Positions 28,801-36,900 of a DNA stretch of 64,000 nt are shown here, piece by piece. The stretch covers positions 7,498,030-7,562,029 of the forward strand of contig CAIIXF020000009.1 of the NCBI GenBank assembly GCA_903813345.2. The letters run 5' to 3'. The stretch comes from Owenia fusiformis (lineage: Eukaryota; Annelida; Polychaeta; Sabellida; Oweniidae). The notes under the pieces were generated by a model. The model had not been told where the DNA came from. It did no database searches and saw nothing but the letters and a program-made list of their open reading frames with translations. Each line of letters begins with the position of its first letter. Position 1 is the first letter of the stretch. The position numbers were made by a program, and so were the translations under genes.

Positions 28801-31800
28801 GGGGCTCCCCGAGGGGGTATGTGACAAGGTGACCTGGGCTCCAAAAATGGGATTAAATGTGACTTGGGATATTTAAAAACGAACGAATGTAACAAATAAA
28901 TGCTTGCAAGTGACAATTTGGAACATTGATTTGACTGACAAGTGTTTTGAAAGAGACAGAAATAGACAATTCATTCTGAATATAAATAGATTCAAGTAAA
29001 CATGACTTATTCTAACCAGTAATCAAACAATGGAACATAACAGACCATTTGTTGCATTAAATGCTTTGACTGACTAAAACGGAATGATTCTGACAAAATA
29101 TGACAAATACAATAAAGTTTAAATGTGAAAAATGACAACTTTTAAATGACAAATTTTAAAAGTGACTCAAGCGAACTCAATGCCACCTATATGGTAGCCC
29201 TAGTGCAACTTAGCAACATCAAACTTTCAAAAATGGTAGCTATACCCCATATTTCATGTTCATGAAGTTTATAGAGAATTAAAGAGAAAATAATAGGTGC
29301 TGCAACCATTTGAAATAGGAAATATAGACTTGCACCTATTAATCTATATTGCAATTTGATTGCAAAATGCCCAAAACCTAATCAGATCTTCGCACTAGTC
29401 TGCCCCTAAATAAATATTTCTAGTTGACTGAATCCGGGAATTTTGATTTATGGTAGCCTTTCTGCCCAATGACAAAAAGCACTTTTTCAAAATACAATGC
29501 AATAAAAACGGGGCTAAATTGCCACAATATATTATTTACCAATTAAGGGAAAAAATTTTGTATTTCTGAATTTTGCACTTTTCTAAATGATCAAGAATTG
29601 GCGCAAATTAATTTTTCACATGGATGATTTAAAGCAGGTCCTGTTGAGAATTATGATTTTAATAAGATTATGAACTGATGCAGTAAATCTTTTTTTTCTG
29701 TTTGGTTTAACAATCTACAATTTAAAGATGTGTTACAATTGAATAGTCATGGTTATGACATGTTTCAGCATGATATCTAATTATATTGCCAATGCTGTAA
29801 TTACAATATTGCACAAAATCACTGTTCGCGAGTTTTTCTATTTACCTTAATTGTATATTACATCTTATTACATCGCCAAAGTTATAATTAGGCACTGTAC
29901 TTGTAAAACACTGTTTATAACTTTTCCTCTGTCCATCTTGTGTCTGAATCTTAATGTGTTGGAATTAAAAAATATAGACTAAAGAGCAGGTGTTATATCG
30001 ATGAATACATCCCGCAGGGCTCGACACAAATGTTTTTTGTACCCCAAATGACTGAAGGGAGTGAGGGGCTTGAAGGCCTCTGTGCCTAGCCCTAAGGGGT
30101 GTATTCATCAATATTACACCAGCTCTGAGGTCTATATTGCAATTCGAACATGAAAACTCACCAAATTTTTTTTCGAATATTCATTTAATGATCCGCTATT
30201 ACTATGGTCCATCGTAATGACATAATACATTACTTGTATTACCAGGGGTATTTTTGACAAATACATACCCGGGTGAAATGTTAACTTTGTTCACAGTTTA
30301 TAGAAGGCGTGAAGACAGTCATGATTGAATAAGAAATAAGGATGTTTAATTATTTAACATGAATTACAACATACTCCTTGTTGATTTTTTTGTCAATCGA
30401 GAAGAAATAAGTTACTAGATTGAAATATTTCAAAATTATGTACACTCCTAGTCCTACCTAGGAGTAATTATTTTCTCATTAACAAATTATTGACTATGCA
30501 AACATCTAATAAATACTTTACATCTTAATACTATACTACAGTATACTCAAACAAGTCAATGTTGACACATACAGTATGGCACATTATTTATGGATCACCC
30601 TGTAGTACTTAAATTTAATTCATTTAAGTAATCAATCAACATAAGAATAGATGAGGGTCCCTGACTTAGTATATGATAGCAACTTGAATGTATGCATGAG
30701 ATCAACAGCTGATTTTTATTACGATAAATATTAATTTACTGTTGGCTATTTGACAGCTGTATAACGGCTAAAACTTTTTTTAGAAGTAAACATACTTTAA
30801 AACAGCACGAAGAGACTTTACATCAGTGTTGCATCTATTTTTAAATGAAAGGGGTATATTGTGTAAGGTGATTCTTAAGTCTAGTATGCTTAATTCTAGA
30901 TATCTATTCAAAAGTATTAAACAGATCACTTTTTAGATTCTTTATTGATTTCTAAACATAAATGATAGATAGAACAACCTATCACATTTTAATGTTCCTT
31001 ACCGTGGATAAAGGCACCTAAGACCTTCACTCACCAATGAATTTCTAGTCTTTATAATACGCTACAGTGATCTCCCCAGGAATTTTTCTCAGGTGTTTGC
31101 AAATTTTAATTTTCACAATTCAGACTCAAATTAGTCAAAATATGCCAATTTTTCATGATTTTTCTCATTTTCAAGTGGGTACAAGCATTATTTTTTCAAA
31201 ATCTCAGGTGGGTGCTGCACCCACTTGCTTTAATGCTGGGGAGATCACTGCACTATCATAGTATCCTGGACAAAAGTTATCTTATATAGTCCCAACATTC
31301 ATTAATATGGCATGCTACCAGTAATCTAAATCATTTCTGTAAATGAAATGTGACCCAACATTGAGAAATTAATGGTACTGGAACAGAGCAAGCTGTAATC
31401 ATTTGAGGTATCATGACTTGCAGTTGCATGATAGAAATGATATCCGGATATGTCACACAGGAAATTACAAGATAAAATGAATTAGGTTGAGCATACAGTG
31501 TATATGCAAGTACATGTATATTTCAGGAGTATTGTTACATGTATATACAATATACATGTATATGCAAGTACATGTACTCAAGATTTAAAGTATATATATC
31601 GATTTAAGATATGTAATTTTCATTATGATAATTAGTATTAATTACAATTCTAATATGATACGTGACGTCACAATAGCTAGAACAATTGATTAACTGGTCT
31701 ATATTGGAGTATGTAAGACCGCTAAAATTCATAAATGCAATTGTTATGTTTCTTGTCTGTTTATCATATTAGAATAGTAACAAAGACCTTGATTTTATGA

Positions 31801-33729
31801 TTTATGTCAAATATATGACCACAAATTTTATTCTGGCCATTGCCAAAGACCTCAATCGTTACACAATTTCAGTCTTTTAACAATGACCAGAATAAAATTT
31901 TCGGTCATAAATCATAAAATCTTGGTCTTTATTCCAAGAATAAATATTCCAAATAGCACAATATGAATAGAATACAAGAATACAATTATTCAAAATCAAA
32001 ATATTTTGATAAATGTCTAAAAGACATTTCCCTTTTTTCGAAACAGCAGAACTACCTTATCAAGGAAACAAATTTCTGACCAACAATAACACCTATAACA
32101 ATAACATGCATCATATAGCTAGGTCCAGAATTTTGATATTCCACTCCTGAATAATTTCATGAGTTTTAATTTCGCGAATTTTGAAAACATAATTGTGCAG
32201 CTATTAAATTAAGTTGATTTTACAACATTAAATTTCCTTATTCTATGATTCCTCAAGGTATCTAAACTAATGAAACCTCATTCCCAAATGTAATTATTGG
32301 TCAACCGCACACTGAACCTCAACCTCTATTACATTTATGTTTTATTTGATCTAATAAGCCAAGAGTCATTGTTGCTAGTATCTCATTATCACCCCATAAC
32401 ACTGAACTCGCATTTTACACATTTTCATCTACTGATACATCCAGGCTCCTCTACTGTATCCTACCGCCATCTTGACAGATGAGCGATTTTTCTAAAATAC
32501 TCAGGAATTTTTATTGAGGTTTATTATTTTTGTCACTTATTCATGCCCCTAACACCAACAAAGTATACAAGTGCAGGACTACAGTGCTGGTATATATTAA
32601 TTGATCAGTCGTTTAATTGGCATATTTTCTTGAATTTTAACATTTAATGTCCCAAACTCCCACAAACTGCAGAAAAGTATACACCATAAATCATATTTAC
32701 CAAAATTAGTGTCTCCAAGGCTTCACACCAGCGTATGCATTATGCATTTGTCACGAGTTTGAGCTGAAATTTCCCCAAAATGAAGTAGGCTAAGGGTAGT
32801 CTCTGCCAGGTTTGTTTATTGTGGTAAGCTTGTAAGTGCTCAGAAGCAAATAATTCACGTGCGCAAAAAATCAAATAATATGATTGGTTCAAACTTTGCT
32901 GCACATGCGCACAATATGTGCCAAATTTTTTCTAGTGATTTCGTTTCGTTTCATGGAGTTTCCGTTTCAGTGTATCTTCCGCAAAAATGGCTGACCATGG
33001 ACAGAATTAACAGGTAAAATCACTTCGAAATTTCAAGAGAACTTTTTACCTATAATAGCAAAACTTTTGTTTTATTTGTGCATTCTATCTATCAGATAAG
33101 AGTCTCAGGGGTATGTAGGCAAATTCATTTTGGTAGGAGCACTCTGTTTAGTTTGAAAACGCACCCTTAATTATTATATATCAGCACTATACTTGAACTG
33201 GAAAATGGACAATGATTGTCCGCTACTATAATTATTTCACAATTTTAGGGATAAAGAATCTACGTACCAATTGAAATTCACGGCGACGATCAAAGGCAGT
33301 TTGAATTCCGCTGTCATTCCACAGACTTTTTATCGAAGGCACATATTCGGCAAAATTCTGTTCATCTAATTTCATGTTGTTATCGTAACTGAAAACATGT
33401 TTTGCGTGAGTACGATTTTCGTTATCTCCATAAGGTATGTTCAGCTTTTCAGAAGCGTCTATTAATACTTTCATCCCTTTTACCACATTTTGGTAAATAA
33501 CAACTTTGAATTCCAAAATATCTTGATCACCAAATTCTTTCCCATGGATGATTTTCATTTGTTTCAAAAATGTACTTTTTCCACTTTCACCAGAGCCCAA
33601 AAGTAAGATTTTTACGGTTCTCCTGAAATGTATCTTCTCTTTGGCTAGTTGTTTGTCGATCATTTTGCTCTTGTGTCGCTGTATTTGGGTATCTTCCGAG
33701 CCACAGCAAGACATGATGATGTCCGCCAT
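10861..33729 (-). CDS. GNA13-like: Heterotrimeric G-protein alpha subunit, G12/13 class
   Basis: The product is a membrane-associated GTPase that couples receptors to RhoGEF/Rho signalling (family knowledge). Three coding exons on the minus strand join in frame: 33729-33268, 14549-14499 and 11430-10861, giving 360 aa. Each boundary has GT/AG; exon 1 ends before GTACGT and exon 2 before GTAAAT. Visible hallmarks are the P-loop GSGESGKS (45-52), DRRREFQL ending exon 1, the switch I ARKATKGI region with Arg184 and Thr187, switch II DVGGQ (206-210, catalytic Gln210), NKTD (275-278), TTAIDTENI and the C-terminal LMLQ typical of G alpha 13. The N-terminal Cys8-Cys9 could be palmitoylated. Met6 is an alternative start. 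Human GNA13 is 377 aa, so the length fits. Intron 1 (18.7 kb) holds the antisense collagen-TSP1 gene. The gene shares a promoter with the peptidase gene. Confidence 0.95.
11690..11772 (-). repeat. Core dispersed repeat copy (CAGGTGGTGACATTTTGC family)
   Basis: The minus strand reads GTAACAAATGGCAGGTGGTG followed by an ATTTTGCATGTTA-like tail, the same core seen at 15600, 44940, 52340, 58900 and 62890. It lies in G alpha intron 2. Confidence 0.7.
12290..12482. repeat. Degenerate GTGACATTTCCCTCC array
   Basis: About seven imperfect units built on GTGACATTTCCCTCCAT, spaced roughly 20-30 bp, in G alpha intron 2. No coding potential. Confidence 0.6.
12483..12980. other. Intronic AT-rich stretch, nothing recognised
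   Basis: Part of G alpha intron 2. The 98-codon minus-strand frame (Phe/Ile/Leu-rich) has no recognisable homology and looks like AT-rich chance coding. Confidence 0.4.
12985..13285 (+). repeat. Dispersed repeat of about 300 bp, copy 1
   Basis: Related in inverted orientation to 31630-31935. Shared blocks are AAGACC...GATTTTATGATTTATG, GAGGTCTTTGGCAATGGCC, CCAATATAGACCAGTTTATC and CTATTGTGACGTCACGTATC. The block carries internal inverted words (CATTGTTAAAAGACC against GGTCTTTGGCAATGG), suggesting a hairpin MITE. It contains a full CRE palindrome TGACGTCA. The 69-codon frame here is not preserved in the other copy. Confidence 0.7.
13388..13773. mobile_element. hAT-like MITE with 6-bp target duplication
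   Basis: The left end is CAGGGTTCTCACCAG and the right end is the reverse complement CAGGGTTCTCACTAG, flanked by an identical TATTTG on both sides (13382-13387 and 13774-13779). The subterminal part holds repeated TTAGACTCCGGA words (13655-13755) ending in the palindrome ACTCCGGAGAATCTCCGGAGT. No transposase is present, so the element is non-autonomous. The CAGGG terminus is typical of hAT-type elements; the 6-bp duplication is shorter than the usual 8. Confidence 0.75.
13790..14215. repeat. AT-rich low-complexity block with inverted words
   Basis: The segment contains CATCGAATATCAC and its inverted counterpart GTGATATTTGATGG, long TTTTTTCA runs, and CCACTCATGGATA repeated around an ACTCATTCACTGCGCTCACTC centre. 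The two overlapping plus-strand open frames of about 98 codons are Phe-rich translations of the T runs and not genes. Confidence 0.5.
14670..14876 (+). mobile_element. CAGTGATCTCCCC-type MITE, copy 1
   Basis: Terminal repeats are CAGTGATCTCCCCAG on the left and its near reverse complement CTGGGGAGATCACTG on the right. Inside are repeated GTGGGTGCAA words and CCAATTTTTCATGATTTTT. The same structure is at 31065-31250 and, inverted, at 49475-49735. It sits immediately upstream (minus-strand sense) of G alpha exon 2, about 120 bp into intron 1. Confidence 0.8.
14900..15590. other. Intronic stretch with a small pentanucleotide tract
   Basis: 15065-15115 is an irregular ATCGT/ATCGC/ATTGT pentanucleotide tract. 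Otherwise no repeat or gene is recognised in this part of G alpha intron 1. Confidence 0.5.
15594..15665 (-). repeat. Core dispersed repeat copy
   Basis: The minus strand carries TCTGTAACAAATGGCAGGTG followed by GTGACATTTTGTATGCTTAATGCCTTGTT-like sequence. It matches the core at 62890-62945 closely. Confidence 0.75.
15985..16150. repeat. GGCCGTAGCC-family relic
   Basis: ATCATGCAGTTTTTCAACATTCTGAGCA followed by GTTTTGGGCCAAAA and a CTGAAATTTTTGGAAAAGTGAA-like segment is related to 19655-19785 and, inverted, to 47872-48010. The two overlapping frames of 82-87 codons in both directions come from this repeat. Confidence 0.55.
16200..17280. other. Intronic stretch, nothing recognised
   Basis: G alpha intron 1. 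AT-rich, with no exon, RNA gene or recognised repeat. Confidence 0.45.
17295..17475. repeat. GGATCTGGGAACCAAC relic with G/C runs
   Basis: GGATGGATCTGGGAACCAAC followed by a G run, repeated GGCCCAAATTTT words and a C run. A related GGCGGATCTGGAAACCAAC lies inside the element at 49550. It is probably a decayed MITE; the open frame of 70 codons is spurious. Confidence 0.45.
17636..17797. mobile_element. CAGTAGAACC-type MITE, diverged copy
   Basis: The left end is CAGTGAAACCTGTATATCTG and the right end is the inverted GATAGGTTTCACTG, with TA following on the right. The internal words GAACAC and GTCCCA match the family at 18108 and 48658. Confidence 0.7.
17893..18004. mobile_element. Short fold-back element, about 110 bp
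   Basis: ATTCTAGTCTTGC at the left pairs with GCAAGACTAGATTC at the right. The interior has a C-rich/G-run pair (GTGGACCCCCCA against GGGGGGGTTCA), so most of the element can fold on itself. Confidence 0.6.
18108..18284. mobile_element. CAGTAGAACC-type MITE with TA duplication
   Basis: A 177-bp element. The left end is CAGTAGAACTTGCTAAGT and the right end is the inverted ACACAGGTTCTACTG, flanked by TA at 18106-18107 and 18285-18286. Internal GTGGAACACCTC words repeat. TA target and CAGT terminus are typical of pogo/Tc1-mariner MITEs. It is close to the copy at 48658-48835. Confidence 0.85.
18290..19610. other. Intronic stretch, nothing recognised
   Basis: AT-rich DNA in G alpha intron 1, with short chance frames on the plus strand (73 and 79 codons) lacking homology or splice support. 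Confidence 0.45.
19620..19790. repeat. GGCCGTAGCC-family copy with G run
   Basis: A run of about 20 G, then ATCATGCAGTGATCACCATTCTGAGCAC, TTTGGGCCATTTTGGACCAAAATTG and a GGCTACGGGCC-like end. It is related to 47872-48045 in inverted orientation. Confidence 0.65.
19800..20640. other. Intronic stretch
   Basis: No gene. About 20578-20625 repeats the GCAAAATAGAGTGAAAAGGAGTGGAA word seen near 8770. Confidence 0.45.
20641..21235. mobile_element. Larger, decayed relative of the CAGTAGAACC family
   Basis: It starts CAGTAAAACCTGTATATTAC and ends with the degenerate inverted GAGGTTTTGTTGTA. Inside are GAACACCTCTATAATCAGAAC and GTCCAAGTGGTGTTC, as in the short copies. The extra internal sequence includes two related blocks ACAACGTTGACCCAATAAGTGAACTGGAAGG and AACGCTGACC...CAAACTGGAAGG-like, suggesting an internal duplication. 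Confidence 0.5.
21240..21930. other. Intronic stretch, nothing recognised
   Basis: No supported feature other than a short G run near 21857-21868. Confidence 0.45.
21935..22115. repeat. Degenerate TTATGATTTGGGGGTCATATACC array
   Basis: About six imperfect units of 23-35 bp based on TATGATTTGGGGGTCATATA. Confidence 0.65.
22116..22840. other. Stretch upstream of the collagen-TSP1 gene
   Basis: No repeat or exon recognised. The 73-codon plus-strand frame at 22439 has no support. Confidence 0.4.
22844..22851 (+). promoter_or_regulatory. Candidate TATA box of the collagen-TSP1 gene
   Basis: TATATAAA lies 97 bp upstream of the start codon. This predicts transcription starting near 22875 and a 5' UTR of about 70 bases. 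The call rests on motif and spacing only. Confidence 0.45.
22948..24535 (+). CDS. Secreted coiled-coil/collagen/TSP1 protein
   Basis: Two exons, 22948-23704 and 24366-24535, join through a phase 1 intron (TCAG|GTACCA ... TTTTTTAG|ACTG) to give 308 aa. In order: a hydrophobic N-terminus (about 1-27), read as a signal peptide or signal anchor; a Cys pair C37/C39; a heptad-like segment (about 40-85) likely to trimerise; Cys88/Cys92; an uninterrupted Gly-X-Y stretch (94-252, about 53 triplets), the second half built from a 12-residue GEKGSPGA-type repeat; and a C-terminal domain starting [15 protein letters not shown] with six cysteines, a thrombospondin type 1-like module. The probable role is extracellular matrix or a soluble trimeric lectin-like protein; partners are unknown. 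Reading through the donor gives a false 294-aa end. The gene is nested antisense in G alpha intron 1. Its stop codon abuts a long-TIR transposon. Confidence 0.85.
23391..23690 (+). repeat. 36-bp tandem repeat inside the collagen exon
   Basis: The DNA repeat GGAGAAAAGGGAAGTCCAGG plus a variable 16 bp recurs about eight times, encoding 12-residue Gly-X-Y blocks. Unit length is a multiple of nine, so copy-number change preserves the collagen register. Shadow frames on both strands (66-130 codons) come from this array. Confidence 0.85.
23710..24365 (+). other. Intron of the collagen-TSP1 gene
   Basis: The 661-bp intron contains two related blocks beginning TATCAAAGATTA (23941 and 24089), each followed by a TATGAAAAATTG/TATGAAAAATGG segment. 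Otherwise it is unremarkable. Confidence 0.5.
24537..25168 (+). mobile_element. Long-TIR DNA element, copy 1
   Basis: The left arm AAAGGTGAATTTGATCGAGT... and right arm (ending GATCCAACCCACCTTTTA) are inverted copies over more than 100 bp, including ATGTAAAAGGTGGATTGGA and TGTTGATCTCCCTCTA. The middle has no transposase. A second copy in opposite orientation is at 39935-40600. This copy begins two bases after the collagen-TSP1 stop codon, so it supplies that gene's 3' UTR. Confidence 0.8.
25170..27120. other. Intronic stretch, mostly featureless
   Basis: G alpha intron 1. 26435-26490 is a weak core-repeat relic (AAATGTCACTACCTGTAAATGG). 26290-26395 has a loose TTTTGAGGTGTTCA repeat. No gene recognised. 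Confidence 0.45.
27150..27425. repeat. 30-bp minisatellite, about 8-9 copies
   Basis: The unit is ATTTATTTGCCCTTGCCTCA followed by TAACTCTTAA, almost identical across the central copies and degenerating toward 27540. A 30-bp unit keeps one frame, so the two minus-strand frames of 86-100 codons are simple translations ([10 protein letters not shown]-type words). No gene inferred. Confidence 0.85.
27550..28190. other. Intronic stretch, nothing recognised
   Basis: AT-rich DNA with no supported feature. Confidence 0.45.
28195..28395. mobile_element. Probable relic of the CAGTGATCTCCCC MITE family
   Basis: ATATGCCATTTTCAATTTTTTTACTTATTACCAGTGGGTGCAAAAA-like sequence and TGTTGCTAGGGAGAC match the order of words in the intact copies (14670, 31065). 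The ends have decayed. Confidence 0.45.
28400..29975. other. Intronic stretch, nothing recognised
   Basis: No gene or clear repeat. 28900-29170 is rich in GACAAAT/TGACAA words without a regular period. Confidence 0.4.
29982..30128. mobile_element. Fold-back element, about 147 bp
   Basis: The left arm GAGCAGGTGTTATATCGATG and the following AATACATCCCGCAGGGCT pair with the right arm AGCCCTAAGGGGTGTATTCATCAATATTACACC. Arms are about 44 bp with a few mismatches and a short loop. Confidence 0.65.
30130..31060. other. Intronic stretch, nothing recognised
   Basis: AT-rich DNA in G alpha intron 1 without supported features. Confidence 0.45.
31065..31250 (+). mobile_element. CAGTGATCTCCCC-type MITE, copy 2
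   Basis: Ends CAGTGATCTCCCCAGGA and GCTGGGGAGATCACTG. Internal words match copy 1 at 14670 in the same orientation (ATATGCCAATTTTTCATGAT, GGTGGGTGCT). A 64-codon frame from inside the TIR is a shadow. Confidence 0.85.
31495..31590. repeat. Short palindromic TACATGTATATGCAAG block
   Basis: TATGCAAGTACATGTATAT occurs at 31501 and again at 31560, with the self-complementary GTATATACAATATACATGTATA between. It could form a cruciform; function unknown. Confidence 0.5.
31630..31935 (-). repeat. Dispersed repeat of about 300 bp, copy 2
   Basis: Inverted relative to 12985-13285, with the shared blocks GATACGTGACGTCACAATAG, GGTCTATATTGGAGTAT, GGCCATTGCCAAAGACCTC and CATAAATCATAAAATC. It contains another TGACGTCA palindrome. 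Confidence 0.7.
31940..32880. other. Intronic stretch, nothing recognised
   Basis: No gene, RNA or repeat recognised within G alpha intron 1. Confidence 0.4.
32930..33020 (+). other. Possible orphan first-exon-like segment
   Basis: CG-containing sequence GATTTCGTTTCGTTTCATGG leads into AAAAATGGCTGACCATGG and then AACAG|GTAAAATC, a donor-like site. The frame from the ATG stops after seven codons. It resembles a 5' exon/promoter, but no downstream partner was found, so it may be chance or a decayed duplicate of the start at 33939. Confidence 0.2.
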
Positions 33730-33938
33730 GATCGAGAATGTTTACCCCGCCCATGACGTCATCGCCCTACTTCCGGTTTCGATGTAACCAGATTAATCCG
33801 TTTTAAAGGTTTTAAGGGATGCACACAACATATCAAATATATTATCAATCGATTTGGCTATTCACTTTATTGATTCAGAGCTGTAATAATAGAAGAAAAC
33901 GGTTGTGAAATGATTATACCCAGAATGCATCATTCAAA
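33730..33938. promoter_or_regulatory. Bidirectional promoter of the G alpha 12/13 and M3 peptidase genes
   Basis: Only 209 bp separate the two start codons, which face away from each other. Near the G alpha side lie CCCCGCCCA (33745-33753, GC box), TGACGTCA (33754-33761, CRE) and ACTTCCGG (33769-33776, ETS/GABP type) within 32 bp. There is no TATA box. Both start codons sit in ATGGC contexts (CCATGATC..GTCCGCCATG on one side, AAAATGGCAGCC on the other) resembling YY1 sites. This combination is typical of divergent housekeeping promoters (established knowledge); activity is inferred. Confidence 0.7.
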
Positions 33939-36900
33939 ATGGCAGCCTCCATGATTCGGTGCAGATTTTGTAACTTGTCTAATTCTTGGGCAAAAACACA
34001 ACTAAGGAACAGTTCTGGCCAGTATTATGTATTGTAAGTATTTCCTCAAGTCAGTAAGCTTATTTGAGATCAATATTATTGTTAATCTAACTATATTATG
34101 AACAAAATCAGAGTATTACGAAATCTTTGATTTTTTCTGAGATTTTTTCCAGCTTCATTTTTCCCTTAGCCTAGCACTTAGGCACGTAGTCCATTTAAGT
34201 GTGAAGCAACTCAAATGTCTTACGGGTTATCATTAGTAATGAGTTTGCAAGACTGACACACAAATAAATTTGTTGATCACTTACTAAAATTGTGCAGGGT
34301 TTGTTTGTTTTGGAAGTCCCCCATGAAGTGGGTGGTGCCTTTCAAACTATTGGATGGCTTTGAACCATTCACATGACCTAAGTCCCGCCTTTAATAGTTT
34401 ATATGGCAAATCATAAAGGTAACTACCAAGCCATCATGTGTTGCAATTGTGATTAGAAAATATGAAATATCACAGATGAAGTATGACAGTCACAATCAGT
34501 TTATATCGTTTTTAAGTCCATTTCACTATTTCTCCTTGTCAAATCTAAAAAATCAGATTTTGACATTGAATGTAAATGAGATAAGTATAGAGCCCATCTC
34601 TTGAAAACCCATGATAGAGTCGAGAAAAATGAACAAATCCTTTCTTAGGGAGGTTTTAGATACATTTGAGTATGAAGGATTTTTAGTACAAAATGGTAAA
34701 CTAGAAGTTTCTAATCTAGACGTGTATATCGTATATTTAGATCCAAAATTAGAATCCATAGGACAACAGACTTATGACAATCTTTTGAATGTTACCAAAT
34801 GTGTTTTAACTAGCTACCTAGGTTCAACAAAATGTATGATACGGTTAATTGAACAAATTTTTTAGTCCATTTTCAACTCCATGCTCTGATTTAATTTTTC
34901 AAGGGTTTCATTATGTTGGCTAGTACCATATCGCGATCAATCAAGGTATTTCACATTTCTTATAGATACGAGTAATTATCTGTATCACTAAATCTTTAAT
35001 ATATACATTTGAGATGAAGGGTATAATTACGGTATCATATGTATGGGTTAACCACCACAAATAATATGGGTTAACCATCATAAATAGTATGGGTTTACCA
35101 CCACATATAGTATGGGTTAACCACCAAAAATAGTAAGGGTTAACCATAAATTTGTGGCTATCATAACACATCTTTCTATAAGATTCAATGGTTCATACAT
35201 TTAAAGTCTTTGTTTGCTTTAAGAAAACACCATTTGCACTCATATGTATCTTTGTTCTTGGCTAAAGAGGAACATGTCTCTTGCAGGTACAGTAGAACAC
35301 AATCTATTGTAAGTTTGTTCTTGTTATCGATGAACAAGTCTCTTGCTCTTACATTAGATAATTAGTATCTAACTATGCCTTTGTTCTTGGCTAAAAAGGA
35401 ACAAGTCTCTTGCTAATGCTCTTATATTGGAACACTAGTATACCTTTGTTCTTGCCTAAAGGAGGAACAAGTTACTCTCATTTTCACTCTCATTTTGGGT
35501 TATTGCAGGCTGCCGGAGGTTCCTCCCGACACCCCAGAGACGAACTCTGTGATGAGGACAAACGATCTGCCAGTATTCAGTGAAATAACCCCAGAAAAGT
35601 GCATATCAGGAGGTGCCAAGTTAGCTATCCAATATGAGACTCAGTTGGGAGAACTGGTAGAGAAATTGAAAGGTACATAACTGTCTTCTGTTTTTTTCTT
35701 AACTGATCAAAAGAATGAGTGCCATAGTGTTAAAATGAGTACCAGAATGTTAAAGGTGTACCACAGTCTATAATCCTAGCAAGAGTCCTGCATTACCTTT
35801 GGTAAATGAAAACAGAGAATGAAATTCCCTTTATTTAATTGTACATTTATTTAGTTCAATGTTTACTAATTTTCAACCAGTCCAAATGCATACTATTTAA
35901 GTGATATGTTACCCATATTTTGCAGATCCAAATTACAAAAAGACGTTTGAAAGTGTCCTAGACCCAATAGAGGGCATCTCAGTCCCTATGAGCTGTGCCT
36001 GGAGAACAACAAAAAATCTTAACTACGTTAAAGGAACAAAAGATTATAGGCATGCATTTTCACGAGTAAGTCAGGATCTGTTTTTACGGGATATGCAGTA
36101 TATTCATGAAGTAATGCTGGACCACTCAGGTCCCATTTTTGTAACAATGCAACCATTCATCATGATGTCTACATATGTCACAAGGAATGTAAATAGGAAT
36201 GCTTTAAGTCTCAAATTGTATAAAAATGAGATAACAAAGTAGGATTGTAAAATGTTGTATTTTGAATAGTGGGCAGGATATGGCTTAAGAAATATGGCAT
36301 TTCGGTGATTTTATGCATTTGATCACTGGCTCATGTAATGTAAATGTTTGTTCCACAAACTTATTCTTCAAGTTATTGAAATTATTCTTTTCATATGTAT
36401 GGCAGGATATATTGAAAGATCTATTACCTAATGATCGGACTAATTTCCTCCTCATGTATATTATAACAGTTTTTCAAACAAGAGTTCTCAATTTCAGATT
36501 CACCCTCAAATAGAGAGAGCAAAGAACGAACGCTGGTTAAGTGAACCACTCTATAATGCAGTAAAAGTAAGGAAATCTACATTGCTTTTCTGAATTCAGA
36601 TAGTCATTGGCAGATGTCTTCAAAATGTGTACTGGTATTTTCGATGAATATACTCAAGAAATGCTGGCACTGTGTCGTTTATTTGAATTGTGAAGCTATG
36701 ATACGTCTTTGTTACAAATACTTCTGTATTGGAATAGACGTTTCCGATAAATCGTGCCATCTTTTAATCCATCAGGGAAACTATAACTTATTGGCTAGAT
36801 TGATGATGTCATTGGCTGTAGGTATCAAACTGCCCATTCAAAAATGGTATCAACTTTAAGCCAATTTTATAAAGATACAACCTATGACATCATCAATCTA

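Noticed and set aside
36614-36859. 81-codon frame in peptidase intron 4
   Set aside because: It overlaps one arm of a hairpin MITE.
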